Shown here: positions 52,600 to 61,783 of the stretch, piece by piece
Layout: each line of letters opens with the position of its first letter
Position numbering within the stretch: position 1 is the first letter of the stretch
Assembly (NCBI GenBank): GCA_003148945.1
Contig: QGGY01000012.1
Span: 115,836 to 179,835 of the forward strand
Reading direction: 5' to 3'
DNA: 64,000 bases
Source: Murimonas intestini
GTDB taxonomy: Bacteria > Bacillota > Clostridia > Lachnospirales > Lachnospiraceae
Program-made: the position numbers and the translations under genes
The notes under the pieces: generated by a model
Told to the model about the DNA's origin: nothing
The model's database searches: none
Seen by the model: the letters and a program-made list of their open reading frames with translations, nothing else

Positions 52600-53286
52600 T
52601 TACTGTCCGTAATAAGCATTTGGTCCATGCTTTCTCATAAAATGTTTATCCTGGATCACCTGAGGCGCAGGCGGCACATCCGCCCTCAGACGCTCTGTCC
52701 TGGCTGCCATCTTGGCTACCTCCTCAAGGACAACTGCATTATGCACTGCCTCAGCGGCATCCTTTCCCCAGGTAAACGGTCCGTGGTTAGCACAGAGCAC
52801 TCCCGGTACAAAGACAGGGTTCTTCTCCTTAAAGGTCTCTATAATAACAAGGCCTGTATTCTTTTCATACGCTTCACTGATCTCTTCCTCTGTCAGGTTC
52901 CTTGCACACGGGATATCCCCATAAAAGTAATCTGCATGTGTCGTTCCATAGCACGGAATGCTCCTGCAGGCCTGAGCCCATGATGTGGCCCATGGAGAGT
53001 GGGTATGTACGATACCGCCGATCTGCGGGAATGCTTTGTACAATTCCAGATGTGTAGGTGTGTCTGAAGACGGTTTATATTTACCTTCAACCTTATTTCC
53101 CTCCAGATCCATGACTACCATATCCTCCGGCTGCAGCTTATCATAATCAACTCCTGACGGCTTTATAACAAAAAGCCCCCTCTCCCTGTCAATCCCGCTG
53201 ACATTCCCCCAGGTATACGTAATCAGCCCTCTCCTAGGAAGCTCCATATTTGCTTCATAAACCTGCTGCTTCAATTCTTCTAACAT
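52600..53286 (-). CDS. araD: L-ribulose-5-phosphate 4-epimerase
   Basis: A 228-residue class II aldolase-family epimerase, which links L-arabinose (and L-ascorbate-type) catabolism to xylulose 5-phosphate. Typical motifs: [11 protein letters not shown] near 24-34, K-P-S-G-V-D-Y near 42-48, S-S-D-T-P-T-H near 73-79 and the zinc site H-T-H-S near 95-98. The C-terminal K-H-G-x-N-A-Y-Y-G-Q is standard for AraD. Monocistronic in this window, with no other ara genes adjacent. It could serve pentose coming from the GH43 locus. Confidence 0.95.
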   Translation of the reverse strand: MLEELKQQVYEANMELPRRGLITYTWGNVSGIDRERGLFVIKPSGVDYDKLQPEDMVVMDLEGNKVEGKYKPSSDTPTHLELYKAFPQIGGIVHTHSPWATSWAQACRSIPCYGTTHADYFYGDIPCARNLTEEEISEAYEKNTGLVIIETFKEKNPVFVPGVLCANHGPFTWGKDAAEAVHNAVVLEEVAKMAARTERLRADVPPAPQVIQDKHFMRKHGPNAYYGQ

Positions 53287-53445
53287 ACTTGTCTCCTTCC
53301 CTGATACGGCCCTTACAGCCGCATCTGCACTGTACAGTTACGTTTTCTCTATTTTAACCCAGGTCCCTGGTGCAAGTCAATCTTGTATGGTACTTCATTG
53401 GCCGCCCCTCTTTTGCCAGGCATTTACATAAGTCAATGAGAAGTT

Positions 53446-53970
53446 TTAAAAGTTTTCTTTCACAGATGCGATCCATGCCTCAATGGCCTGAGCCAATATA
53501 AACTGCTGCCGCAAAACAGCTTTTCCAGTCTCCGGGATCTCCGGGTTATTTTCCTTCATGCTCATATTTTCTTCCAGATACATTTTCATAGTTTTTACAC
53601 TGCTTTCAATATTGTCCAGGCATATCTTCTGTTTTTCAGGGGAAAGACTGTCCAGATTGACTATAACAGCGTTAAAGTCCAGAAATATATTGACAGGCTC
53701 AGATGCGATTCCCAACATTAATTTTTCAAATTCTTTTTCCCCATCACCCGTCAGCGAATAAACAGCCTTCTCCGCCATTTTGCCTTCCTTTACCAGAATC
53801 CCTTTAATGAGTCCTTTTTTCTCAAGCTGTATTACCTTTTTATAGATAGAGGGAGTACTGATTTTAACCCACCTGGAAATATTGCGGTATTCAACCATTT
53901 TCTGAATATCATAAGCACTTAACGGTTCGTTCTTTACCATTCCTAATACAATCAGATCAATCGTTGCCAT
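53446..53970 (-). CDS. PadR family transcriptional regulator
   Basis: A 174-residue PadR-type regulator: winged helix at about 1-80 (V-L-G-M-V-K-N-E-P-L-S-A-Y-D-I near 8-22; P-S-I-Y-K-K-V-I-Q-L-E-K-K-G-L-I) and a C-terminal dimerisation helix region with M-Y-L-E-E. It is divergent from the MATE gene, a classical arrangement for a repressor of multidrug efflux. Two palindromes between the genes are candidate operators. Confidence 0.9.
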   Translation of the reverse strand: MATIDLIVLGMVKNEPLSAYDIQKMVEYRNISRWVKISTPSIYKKVIQLEKKGLIKGILVKEGKMAEKAVYSLTGDGEKEFEKLMLGIASEPVNIFLDFNAVIVNLDSLSPEKQKICLDNIESSVKTMKMYLEENMSMKENNPEIPETGKAVLRQQFILAQAIEAWIASVKENF

Positions 53971-54073
53971 AAAAAACCATCCTTTTAAACTTTATTTCCG
54001 CGGGCAGCGAGCCACGTGAACATGCTTGCATGTGAATTTGGCAGCTGCTGCGGAGTATTTAGCTCTTGACTTT

Positions 54074-54130
54074 TACTATAATTTATAGCAGTATCAATTC
54101 CACTACTATTTTGTACTATACTTTATAGTA
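54074..54130. promoter_or_regulatory. Twin palindromes between PadR and MATE genes
   Basis: The first, CTATAA-T-TTATAG, lies at about 54076-54088. The second, TACTATA-CTT-TATAGTA, is perfect and lies at 54114-54130. Together they share the half-site CTATA. They are 42-98 bases upstream of the MATE start and probably bind the PadR protein. TTGACT at 54066-54071 may be the -35 box. Confidence 0.6.
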
Positions 54131-54171
54131 TTATGTTTTATATTTTATGTCAAGAGAAAAGGAGAGTTAAC

Positions 54172-55532
54172 ATGAATGAAAGAAGTAAAAAAACAGAACT
54201 GCTGGGAAGCCTGCCAATACCCAAAGCGTTTTTAGCAATGGGACTGCCTGCTATGATCGGTATGATGATCAATGCACTGTACAATCTGGCAGACGCTTAC
54301 TTTGTAGGAGGGCTGGGAACAAGCCAGATGGGTGCGATCTCTGTGGCATTTCCTATCGGACAGGTAATTGTGGGATTAGGCCTGCTGTTTGGAAATGGGG
54401 CCGCATCGTATATTTCCAGATTGCTGGGTAAAGGAGATCAGAAAACTGCAGACAAAGCTGCCAGCACCGCTCTTTACTCCAGTATTTTTGCAGGTGCAGT
54501 CCTCATCATCTGCACACTTATTTTTCTTAATCCAGTCCTTAAGCTTTTAGGCGCAACTGAGAGCATTCTCCCATACGCCCTCACATATGCAGGTATTTAT
54601 ACCGCTTCATCTATTTTCAACATATTTAACGTTACTATGAATAATATTGTGACGAGTGAGGGAGCCGCTAAAACTACCATGTTCGCGCTGCTTTCAGGCG
54701 CTCTCCTGAACATTATTCTGGATCCCATCTTTATCTATGTCCTGAACTGGGGAGTTGCCGGCGCAGCAGCAGCCACAGCCATCTCTCAGATAATTTCTGC
54801 TTTAGTATATTTATACTATATTCTCAGCAAAAAAGTGTTTTCAGCTTTAGTATTAAAAAATGCTGCTTCTCAAAGGAAATCATATCAGAAATATTAAAGA
54901 TAGGCATCCCCACAATGATCTTTCAGTTACTTACAAGCCTGTCCATATCACTCATCAATATGAGGGCAAAAGAGTACGGTGATTCTGTAATCGCAGGAAT
55001 GGGGGCCGTGACAAGGATCATTTCTATGGGAAGCCTCATGGTCTTCGGATTCATCAAAGGCTTTCAGCCAATTGCCGGATACAGCTATGGCGCCAGAAAG
55101 TATGACCGCTTACGTGAAACAATCAGGACCGCCATTATCTGGTCAACTGTTTTTTGTGCCGTCTTCGGAATTGCCGCAGCCATATTTTCCAAAACAATCA
55201 TCTCCGGTTTTACAAAAGACGATATGGATATGATAGAAACAGGCCGGAAAGCATTAATAGCAAACGGCCTGTCCTTTCTTCTTTTCGGTTTCTATACCGT
55301 GTATTCCTCTCTTTATCTGGCACTTGGAAAAGCAAAAGAAGGTCTCATCCTGGGCGCCTGCCGTCAGGGCCTCTTCTTTGTCCCCATCATTCTGATCCTG
55401 CCGCTCCTCTGGAACATAAACGGTATCCTCTATGCACAGCCGATCTCAGATATAATATCTGCTGTCATCACTGTCTTTATGGGGGTGCATCTTCATGGGG
55501 AACTGGATTTGTTGAGGCGGTTAACGGAATAA
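54172..55532 (+). pseudogene. MATE efflux transporter gene with a single-base frameshift
   Basis: Two adjoining frames encode one MATE protein. Frame one starts at 54172 (GGAGAG upstream; M-N-E-R-S-K-K) and stops at 54897 after helix 6; frame two restores the family sequence (S-K-E-I-I-S-E-I-L-K-I-G-I-P-T-M) through to the stop at 55532. The switch occurs at the A6 run at 54829-54834: with seven A residues the frame would read through as K-S-V-F-S-F-S-I-K-K. The total of about 450 residues fits a full MATE. It may be a true mutation, slipped-strand variation, programmed slippage, or a base-calling error. Divergent from a PadR regulator. Confidence 0.85.
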
Positions 55533-56209
55533 CAGGACGCTTTGTGTTGATAGTTAGTGAGCTGTCAGGCAGGGCAGGGATGCAGGGTTCTGTCCGAACC
55601 GCTGCGTCCTGAAACTCTAAGGCCGCGTGAAACGCTAGAACCGCAGCCTCCGGAGCCTAAGATTTTCATGTCCTCGCTCAAGTCCTTCACCACGAACCCA
55701 CCCGGCCGCCTGTCCCTCCCGCTGATGCCAAAGCTATCGATGCAAAGCTGGCTCCCGTAATGAGGATGGGGTATGGATCAAAACACTACCTTATTGGATT
55801 CCCAAAACATATCCACATATATAGTAGTTTTCCGCCCCAATCCCAGCCTGTTTATAACAGCCAGCTTTGTGGCAGTAAACTTGAAGCCGTCAGGAAGGGG
55901 GGCGGTGGGCAAAGGCCGTTGTGGCGGACTATAGTGAGGAGGATGAAAATCTTAGGCTCCGTGTTCCGCGGTCAGCAAAAACGAGCGCTTGCGCTCGAGG
56001 CCGGAGCTGTCTGAGGGGCGGTTGCATCGGCAAACGCACCGAGTTTCCGGCCGCTTTTTGCGGTTCGAGCGGGGCACGGAGCCTTAGATTTTCACTCCGC
56101 AGCGGTCGGACAGAACAACGGCCTTTGCCCACCGCTCCCCTTCCTGACGGCTCACTACCTCCTGCACAAAGCGTCCTGTTACTCTGTTAAACAGCACCCC
56201 CATAAAAAG
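55475..56209. repeat. Nested inverted-repeat (foldback) element of about 0.7 kb
   Basis: Several inverted repeats are nested: outer arms 55521-55546 and 56165-56190 (24 of 26 match); middle arms 55885-55922 and 56115-56152 (37 of 38 match); inner arms 55942-55963 and 56075-56095 (19 of 21). A CTTTATGGGGGTGC segment at 55475-55488 reappears inverted at 56194-56209. The left outer arm covers the MATE stop codon. A third copy of the inner motif is at about 55651-55675, and 55586-55629 resembles the complement of 56072-56116. No coding ORF is convincing within; it is probably a foldback repeat or structured RNA. Confidence 0.75.
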
Positions 56210-56250
56210 AAGGATATTTTCAAAGCAAAAAGCTTCTCAAATATCCTTCT
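56208..56250. terminator. Hairpin after the foldback element
   Basis: AGAAGGATATTT and AAATATCCTTCT form a perfect 12-bp stem around a 19-base loop. It has T-rich sequence on both sides and could terminate either a rightward transcript from the MATE gene or a leftward one from 57125. Confidence 0.6.
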
Positions 56251-57110
56251 ATATCTTTTAATATTTAATTGTAAGTTTTATATTTTAATTTAATCGGAGG
56301 TTCTTACTATTTCCTGCTATCTATACTATTTTTGGTACTTTATTGAAATGTTTGTATATGCCTGGAAATCATTTTGTATTTATGTTACTTAAAACGAATT
56401 TGCAATCCTTTCTAAATATTTTCTCAAATATTATACAAGATTTCTCAGACTATCTAATTCACCTCTCATATCTAAAAATGTATATCAAGAATAATTCAAA
56501 GCTTTTTGGTTTTCCTTTTATAGGATAAACCTTAAATATTTTCTTTTATATAATCTTTTAAAATGAAGAATAAAAATATTAAAAATACATTTGATTTTAA
56601 ATCTTAATCTATATTTTAATTCTTATATAAAGTACCGATATTTTCATCTTATTCATTTAGTAAAATGAAATCTTTGAATCTTGTGGTAATCCTTCAATAT
56701 GGTGGCAAACACTTTCTTCTTTACCTATTATTGTTCCAGTTTATTTCTCTCCGATTATCTGTACTATATTCGATTATTCTGGACTAAAATTTTAATAGAT
56801 AAAGGTCTTTAAGGCAGGAAACCTTTGCCATACCACATCCATATTGAACGGAAAGCATATCCGAGATATCCAACGGTATCGACCCCCTATTTTGAAATTT
56901 CATCAGGTTCTTATTTTAACAACTATGCCTTAAACCTTTTTCTTTTTATTAAGATTTCTCGTCTCTCAATAAAAAGTTTACCTTTCTTATCTGTCAGGAT
57001 TTCTTTTCATTCCTCCTGAGAAATAAGTTTTATTGTTCAGGTTAAGCCATAACTTGTTTTTGATGATTGCCCCCTCACCTGTAAAGGTAGAGGATTTGTT
57101 TTTCGCTTTC
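56251..57110. other. AT-rich island without a recognisable gene
   Basis: About 860 bases with clearly higher AT content than the surroundings. Rightward frames of about 60 codons at 56343-56528 and 56825-57019 have no ribosome binding site and no recognisable motif. A 41-codon leftward ORF lies in its right part (separate entry). It may be remnant foreign DNA or a leader/ncRNA region. Confidence 0.6.
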
Positions 57111-57112
57111 AT
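56987..57112 (-). CDS. Possible 41-residue small protein (leftward)
   Basis: An ORF starting at ATG 57112 follows a strong promoter with only about 10 bases between the -10 box and the start codon, so translation would be leaderless or nearly so. The predicted peptide starts M-K-A-K-N-K-S-S-T-F-T-G-E-G and ends K-R-N-P-D-R. There is no family match and no ribosome binding site at the ATG. An internal ATG at about 57010 has a GGAGG but would give only seven residues. Low confidence that it is translated; it may be part of a non-coding RNA. Confidence 0.25.
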   Translation of the reverse strand: MKAKNKSSTFTGEGAIIKNKLWLNLNNKTYFSGGMKRNPDR

Positions 57113-57124
57113 CTTGTTGAAATT

Positions 57125-57153
57125 ATAATACCACTGCACCTTTGTTTTGTCAA
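57125..57153 (-). promoter_or_regulatory. Strong leftward sigma-A promoter
   Basis: On the minus strand TTGACA (57153-57148) and TATTAT (57130-57125) are 17 bases apart, a near-consensus promoter pointing away from the GH2 gene into the AT-rich island, where no sizeable gene exists. Confidence 0.65.
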
Positions 57154-57328
57154 CACTATTTTTATATTTTTGTATTGTTTTCTATTTACATTATACTCTA
57201 AATACTTTCAGCTGTTTTATCCAGCATTTGTATATAATAATCTGATAATTTATTCATTCTTTACTGTCACCAAACAGTGTGATATGGTTAAGATACAGGC
57301 TTCATATCTTTTGGAGGTGACACACTAT

Positions 57329-59101
57329 ATGAATTTAAAAAATGCAGTCAAAACACTATCTTTACACAAAAAGAAAACAAAAACGCAGCAGCTAGCCACA
57401 CCCTGGAGCAATGCAGTTGACTCTGAGATTCCCGTCAATGATTATCCCCGCCCTCAGTTCAGACGCTCTGACTGGACCTGTCTGAACGGCAGGTGGCAGT
57501 ATGCATTTACAGATACCCGGTCACGCCCTTCCCGCTTTGACGGCACTATACTTGTTCCCTTTTCTCCTGAAAGCGTCCTGTCTGGTGTTGGCCGGCAGCT
57601 TAAACCATACGAATATCTCTGGTACCGCCGTACTTTCCCTGTACAGGCTGCGGAGCCTGACACACATCTTCTCCTCCACTTCCAGGCCGTGGATCAGATA
57701 TGCTGTGTATGGGTTAACGGAAAATACCAGGGCACTCATTATGGAGGATATCTTCCCTTCACCTTTGATATCACAGATGATGTAACAACAGGTTCAAACT
57801 CCATCATTCTGCGTATTAACGACAGCAGTGACACCGGATGGATGAGCCGCGGAAAGCAGAAGCTGCATCCTGGGGGCATGTTTTATACAGCCCAGAGCGG
57901 TATCTGGCAGACCGTCTGGCTGGAAAGCGTGCCTGAATCCTACATACAGGATGTCAGGATTACCCCGGATCTGGACAATTCCTCTGTCTGCTTCCGCTTT
58001 TTTACTGCCGCAGCTGCAGATCCATGCCCTAAAAAAGTAAGTATATATTCTGATGGTGAGCTAATCTATTCCGGTGAAACTCAAACAGACTCTCTTACAG
58101 CCGTGCTGGATGATGTGCGTCCCTGGTCTCCTGAAGACCCGTTCCTTTATGATGTTCATTTTGCAATGGGCAGAGATGAAGCAGACAGCTATTTTGCCAT
58201 GCGCAAAATATCAGTTGGCAGAGATGAACAGAACATTCCGCGCATCTTTTTGAATAACAGGCCGTATTTCCAGAATGGCGTCCTGGACCAGGGCTACTGG
58301 CCGGATGGGCTGTACACTGCTCCCTGTGATGACGCCCTGATCCAGGATATCCTTTCTATGAAAGAAGCCGGATTTAATATGATCAGAAAACACATAAAGG
58401 TAGAATCTCTCCGCTGGTATTATCACTGTGACCGGCTTGGCATGCTTGTCTGGCAGGATATGGTCAACGGCGGCGGCAGGACTTTTATGCCTCTGATGTG
58501 TTATCTGCCCACATTGATCCCAGGTATCACTTACCACCTGAAGGATTCTCTGCACCCGCTCTTCTCAAGACAGGACAGGCAGGGCAGGGAACACTGGTTA
58601 AAAGAATGTGCCCAGACTGTGGCTCACCTTTATAATTGCCCATGCATTGTCATGTGGGTTCCTTTTAACGAAGGCTGGGGACAGTTTAATTCCCTGGGAG
58701 TCACAGATCTTATCCGTTCCCTGGACCCTTCCAGGCTCATAGACCATGCCAGCGGCTGGTATGATCAGAAAGGAGGGGATGTGAAAAGTGTCCACAATTA
58801 TTTCCGGAATCTGTACGTCCAGACTGAGGAACGTCCTTTTGTTCTCTCAGAATATGGAGGCATCACATGTGCCGTTCCCGGCCACATGTATTCTTCACAG
58901 TCATATGGCTATCAGAAATGCCAGTCCGCAGAAGAGTTTAAGGCAGCCTACCGCGATATACAGAACCGCATACAGGCCCTGGAAAAAGAGGGCCTGTGCG
59001 CTGCTGTATACACTCAGCTTTCAGATGTGGAAGAAGAGATTAACGGTATCTGGACCTATGACAGAATGGTCAACAAGCTAAAATCCGAAGAACCATCATG
59101 A
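57329..59101 (+). CDS. Glycoside hydrolase family 2 enzyme (cytoplasmic)
   Basis: A 590-residue GH2 enzyme. The start at 57329 follows GGAGGTG; the longer frame to 57170 has no binding site. Sugar-binding jelly-roll domain at about 45-200 (Y-L-W-Y-R-R-T-F near 96-103, Y-G-G-Y-L-P-F near 138-144), immunoglobulin-like middle, then the TIM barrel. The acid/base is Glu448 in F-N-E-G-W-G-Q-F and the nucleophile Glu508 in L-S-E-Y-G-G. No signal peptide, so it acts on imported sugars. Beta-galactosidase, beta-glucuronidase and others are all possible. Monocistronic; its end overlaps the convergent DUF4340 gene by six bases. Confidence 0.9.
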   Translation: MNLKNAVKTLSLHKKKTKTQQLATPWSNAVDSEIPVNDYPRPQFRRSDWTCLNGRWQYAFTDTRSRPSRFDGTILVPFSPESVLSGVGRQLKPYEYLWYRRTFPVQAAEPDTHLLLHFQAVDQICCVWVNGKYQGTHYGGYLPFTFDITDDVTTGSNSIILRINDSSDTGWMSRGKQKLHPGGMFYTAQSGIWQTVWLESVPESYIQDVRITPDLDNSSVCFRFFTAAAADPCPKKVSIYSDGELIYSGETQTDSLTAVLDDVRPWSPEDPFLYDVHFAMGRDEADSYFAMRKISVGRDEQNIPRIFLNNRPYFQNGVLDQGYWPDGLYTAPCDDALIQDILSMKEAGFNMIRKHIKVESLRWYYHCDRLGMLVWQDMVNGGGRTFMPLMCYLPTLIPGITYHLKDSLHPLFSRQDRQGREHWLKECAQTVAHLYNCPCIVMWVPFNEGWGQFNSLGVTDLIRSLDPSRLIDHASGWYDQKGGDVKSVHNYFRNLYVQTEERPFVLSEYGGITCAVPGHMYSSQSYGYQKCQSAEEFKAAYRDIQNRIQALEKEGLCAAVYTQLSDVEEEINGIWTYDRMVNKLKSEEPS

Positions 59102-60160
59102 TTCCTGCTCCTGCTTAAAATCATCTCCTTTTGCGTCCAGCCATGCTTTTACCATGCTTTCTGACATGGTATGGACTTCATTGGAGTCTGATATTTTAAC
59201 ATAGTAGTTCCCGCTTTCGTCCTGTCCGCCAATATAAAGTACAACCTGCCTGGGCACTTTTTTAATCTCTGTCTCAGCCTCAGAATCTGCTTCCGTACCG
59301 GATTCTGAGGCTGCCTCTGTATCTGATTCTGCTGCCTCGTTCTCCGTGTAATCAATCGTAATTGAAGCTGCCGGCTTTTCCAGCCCGTACTGTGTCATGT
59401 CCTGGCAGTTATAGTCCAGATATCCGTTGTATGCCAGGCTGCTCACCTGGGAGACCAGAGCGGAGACAGCTGTCCCGTCTGCATCCTCTTCTTTTTCTCC
59501 TGACATCTGATATTTCCATGTATCTTCATCTCCGTCATCCCTTTTTAGCAAGAGAGAACTGCTTCCCTGCAAGACCTTAACCTGTTCTACAGAGCTCTCA
59601 GAGATTGCCGGAAATGTACTTGTCTGGGCCATATCATACAGCTTAAACTGGCAGCCTGATATAATGCCTGTGTCGGTGGTATATATCTTTTCCGGGCTGT
59701 CCACATAGATATAATAATCACTTGTTATAGCATTTTTATTTCCTACATAGAAAGTCCTTGTTGTACCATCCTGCATCGTCAGAGCGATCACTTCACTGCA
59801 TTCCTCCAGCCTGTATTCCTCCAGCCCCTGCGGGTCTTCCAGCTCCCTTACGGCGTATACATTTTCAAACTTTCCAATCAGGTTTTCCATTGCCTCCTGG
59901 TTGACAGGAAAATCCTTATCGCCGTCATAATGCCAGGTGTCTTCCTCTTTTGTAAAGCTTAATTTATTTCCGTCCCATTCCACAGACAGTCCGCTGACTT
60001 CGTCTGTTGTGACTGAAGCTATCTGAATACTCTCTGCCTCGCTCTCCTGCTGCCCCTCCTGTTTTTTATTGTATGATTTAATCAGGATATAGCAGATGAT
60101 AAGTGCTCCCAAAAGGACAGCCATCAAGACCATGGGTATCCATTTCCTTTTATTTCTCAT
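59096..60160 (-). CDS. DUF4340 domain membrane-anchored protein
   Basis: A 354-residue protein with one N-terminal membrane helix (about 8-28) and repeated beta-rich extracellular DUF4340 modules (W-H-Y-D-G-D-K-D-F-P-V-N-Q-E-A-M near 76-91; the T-F-Y-V-G-N pattern near 137). DUF4340 proteins accompany Gld-type ABC systems and probably form a substrate-contacting part. An acidic Ser/Thr/Glu/Ala-rich insert lies around 275-300. The start codon overlaps the stop of the GldG-like gene (TAATG). Last gene of the operon. Confidence 0.85.
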   Translation of the reverse strand: MRNKRKWIPMVLMAVLLGALIICYILIKSYNKKQEGQQESEAESIQIASVTTDEVSGLSVEWDGNKLSFTKEEDTWHYDGDKDFPVNQEAMENLIGKFENVYAVRELEDPQGLEEYRLEECSEVIALTMQDGTTRTFYVGNKNAITSDYYIYVDSPEKIYTTDTGIISGCQFKLYDMAQTSTFPAISESSVEQVKVLQGSSSLLLKRDDGDEDTWKYQMSGEKEEDADGTAVSALVSQVSSLAYNGYLDYNCQDMTQYGLEKPAASITIDYTENEAAESDTEAASESGTEADSEAETEIKKVPRQVVLYIGGQDESGNYYVKISDSNEVHTMSESMVKAWLDAKGDDFKQEQES

Positions 60161-61773
60161 TATCTTCTTCTCCTCTTAAACCAGATCACACCGCCCGTAG
60201 CCAGAGCCAGTACCGGCAGCAGTATCATTGTGACAATACTCCATGTGCGCGCTGATGCGGCAGTCAGGGTCAGATACTCTATCTGAGTGCTCTTACTTGG
60301 TATGGATACACTTACCTCATGATCACACATCCATCCCAGGGCATTTGTAAACAGTTCCATATTTGCTCCTGATACTTTACTGTTCAGCTGGTCATCAAAC
60401 ATCAGTCCGCTTGATATATAAACCAGCCTGGTCTCCTTACTTTTTCCCGCATCTGTATCTGCTGCAGCTTCTGTCTCTGTTTCTGTGTCTGTATCTGTTT
60501 CTGCCACTGTTTCCGCTGCTGTTTCTGTTGTTCCTTCAGTTCCAGTTTCCGATTCGTTTTCTGTCAGCCCCTGTGATTCAGCCTCACTTTGGGCTTCAGT
60601 CACTTCCTCTTCTTCTGTACTGGCCTCTACAGTTTCAGATATGGCTACTGCCAGAGGAAAGCTTCCCTCTTCCTCACCGTCCTCCTTTGTAAGGGTCTGC
60701 ATATTCTCCACATCTTCTTTCACGTAAGCTGAATCAGATGTTGTCAGCAGATTCTGGATGGAAAGCCCTGTACGGGCATCTTCCAGCTTCTCTACAGCCT
60801 GAGCTCCAAACAGAAGAGTGTACCGCCCTGTAAGGCTCTCTGTAATATCAGAACCTGAAGAGACATTCGGCACCAGGTACAGCGGGTTGCCTGCATAGTG
60901 GTTGGCATCGCTTTCCACCACGACTCCCTGCTTTGTCTGAACTCCGTATTCCTGAAGCACTGCCTCAAAATTCGGCATATCTTTTCCTGTATAGTCGCTT
61001 GTGATAAATGCTTTTCCACCTGACTTCAGGTAAGTGATTATTTTATCCTTTTCTTCTGACGACAGGTCGCTTTGGGGCGAATATATAAATAGTATATCTG
61101 CATCATCCGGCACCTGGTCTGCTGTCAGCAGGTTCAGATCCTCTGTCTTTATGTTTTCTTTCTCAATTGCCTCCTGCATAGACGCTGATATCTGTGTCTC
61201 ATTGTGGCCCTCTAGCACATACATGGTGGGGAGCCCCTCGGAAGTTACATAAGCAATCGCGCTGGTGATCTGGCCTTCACCGTCAAAGCCTGTTGTCTCA
61301 TAGGAGTAAGTATTATAATTGATGCTGGTCTCATAAATGTTATTGTACGGAATGATCTTGCTCTGTTCTCCGCACACTGCTATGATACTGTTGGATGATA
61401 CTTTATCATCTGTATATTGTGAAGTAAAATTAGGGTAGAGGACAGGATCCTTCTGAACTACCTTGATGTGGCCTGACAGGTCAGCATACCTGTCCAGCAC
61501 CTCTTTCAGCGTAGGATCTTCATTTCCGCTCTCGGCGATATAGTAAAGGGTCACATCCTTATCAAGCGCCTCTGCTATCTGTTCAGTCTGACTTCCAAGA
61601 CTATACAGCTGTTCATCACTCATATCCAGCTTCGTGTATTTAGAAGGCAGCTCGCCTGCTATCAGATTCAGTACAATGATCACTGCAATGACAAACGCTG
61701 TCATTCCAATACTGTAGGACCCGTTTTTTATTTTCTTATTGCTCCATCTGGGTAATATTTCTTTAATTTTCAT
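60160..61773 (-). CDS. GldG family ABC-associated protein
   Basis: A 537-residue protein with one membrane helix near the N terminus (about 25-42) and one near the C terminus (about 510-530). Between them is the extracytoplasmic GldG/ABC-transporter-auxiliary domain (D-M-S-D-E-Q-L-Y-S-L-G near 50-60; V-L-E-G-H-N-E near 185-191). A highly acidic Glu/Thr/Ala/Ser low-complexity insert spans about 380-450. Homologues in Bacteroidetes take part in gliding and secretion; in Firmicutes the role is unknown. Second-last gene of the operon; 10 bases separate it from the permease. Confidence 0.88.
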   Translation of the reverse strand: MKIKEILPRWSNKKIKNGSYSIGMTAFVIAVIIVLNLIAGELPSKYTKLDMSDEQLYSLGSQTEQIAEALDKDVTLYYIAESGNEDPTLKEVLDRYADLSGHIKVVQKDPVLYPNFTSQYTDDKVSSNSIIAVCGEQSKIIPYNNIYETSINYNTYSYETTGFDGEGQITSAIAYVTSEGLPTMYVLEGHNETQISASMQEAIEKENIKTEDLNLLTADQVPDDADILFIYSPQSDLSSEEKDKIITYLKSGGKAFITSDYTGKDMPNFEAVLQEYGVQTKQGVVVESDANHYAGNPLYLVPNVSSGSDITESLTGRYTLLFGAQAVEKLEDARTGLSIQNLLTTSDSAYVKEDVENMQTLTKEDGEEEGSFPLAVAISETVEASTEEEEVTEAQSEAESQGLTENESETGTEGTTETAAETVAETDTDTETETEAAADTDAGKSKETRLVYISSGLMFDDQLNSKVSGANMELFTNALGWMCDHEVSVSIPSKSTQIEYLTLTAASARTWSIVTMILLPVLALATGGVIWFKRRRR

Positions 61774-61783
61774 GGCATCCTCC

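Noticed and set aside
55557..56190. Several ORFs of 60-90 codons within the foldback region
   Set aside because: They lie inside inverted repeats, have no good ribosome binding sites and appear on both strands because of the palindromic structure.
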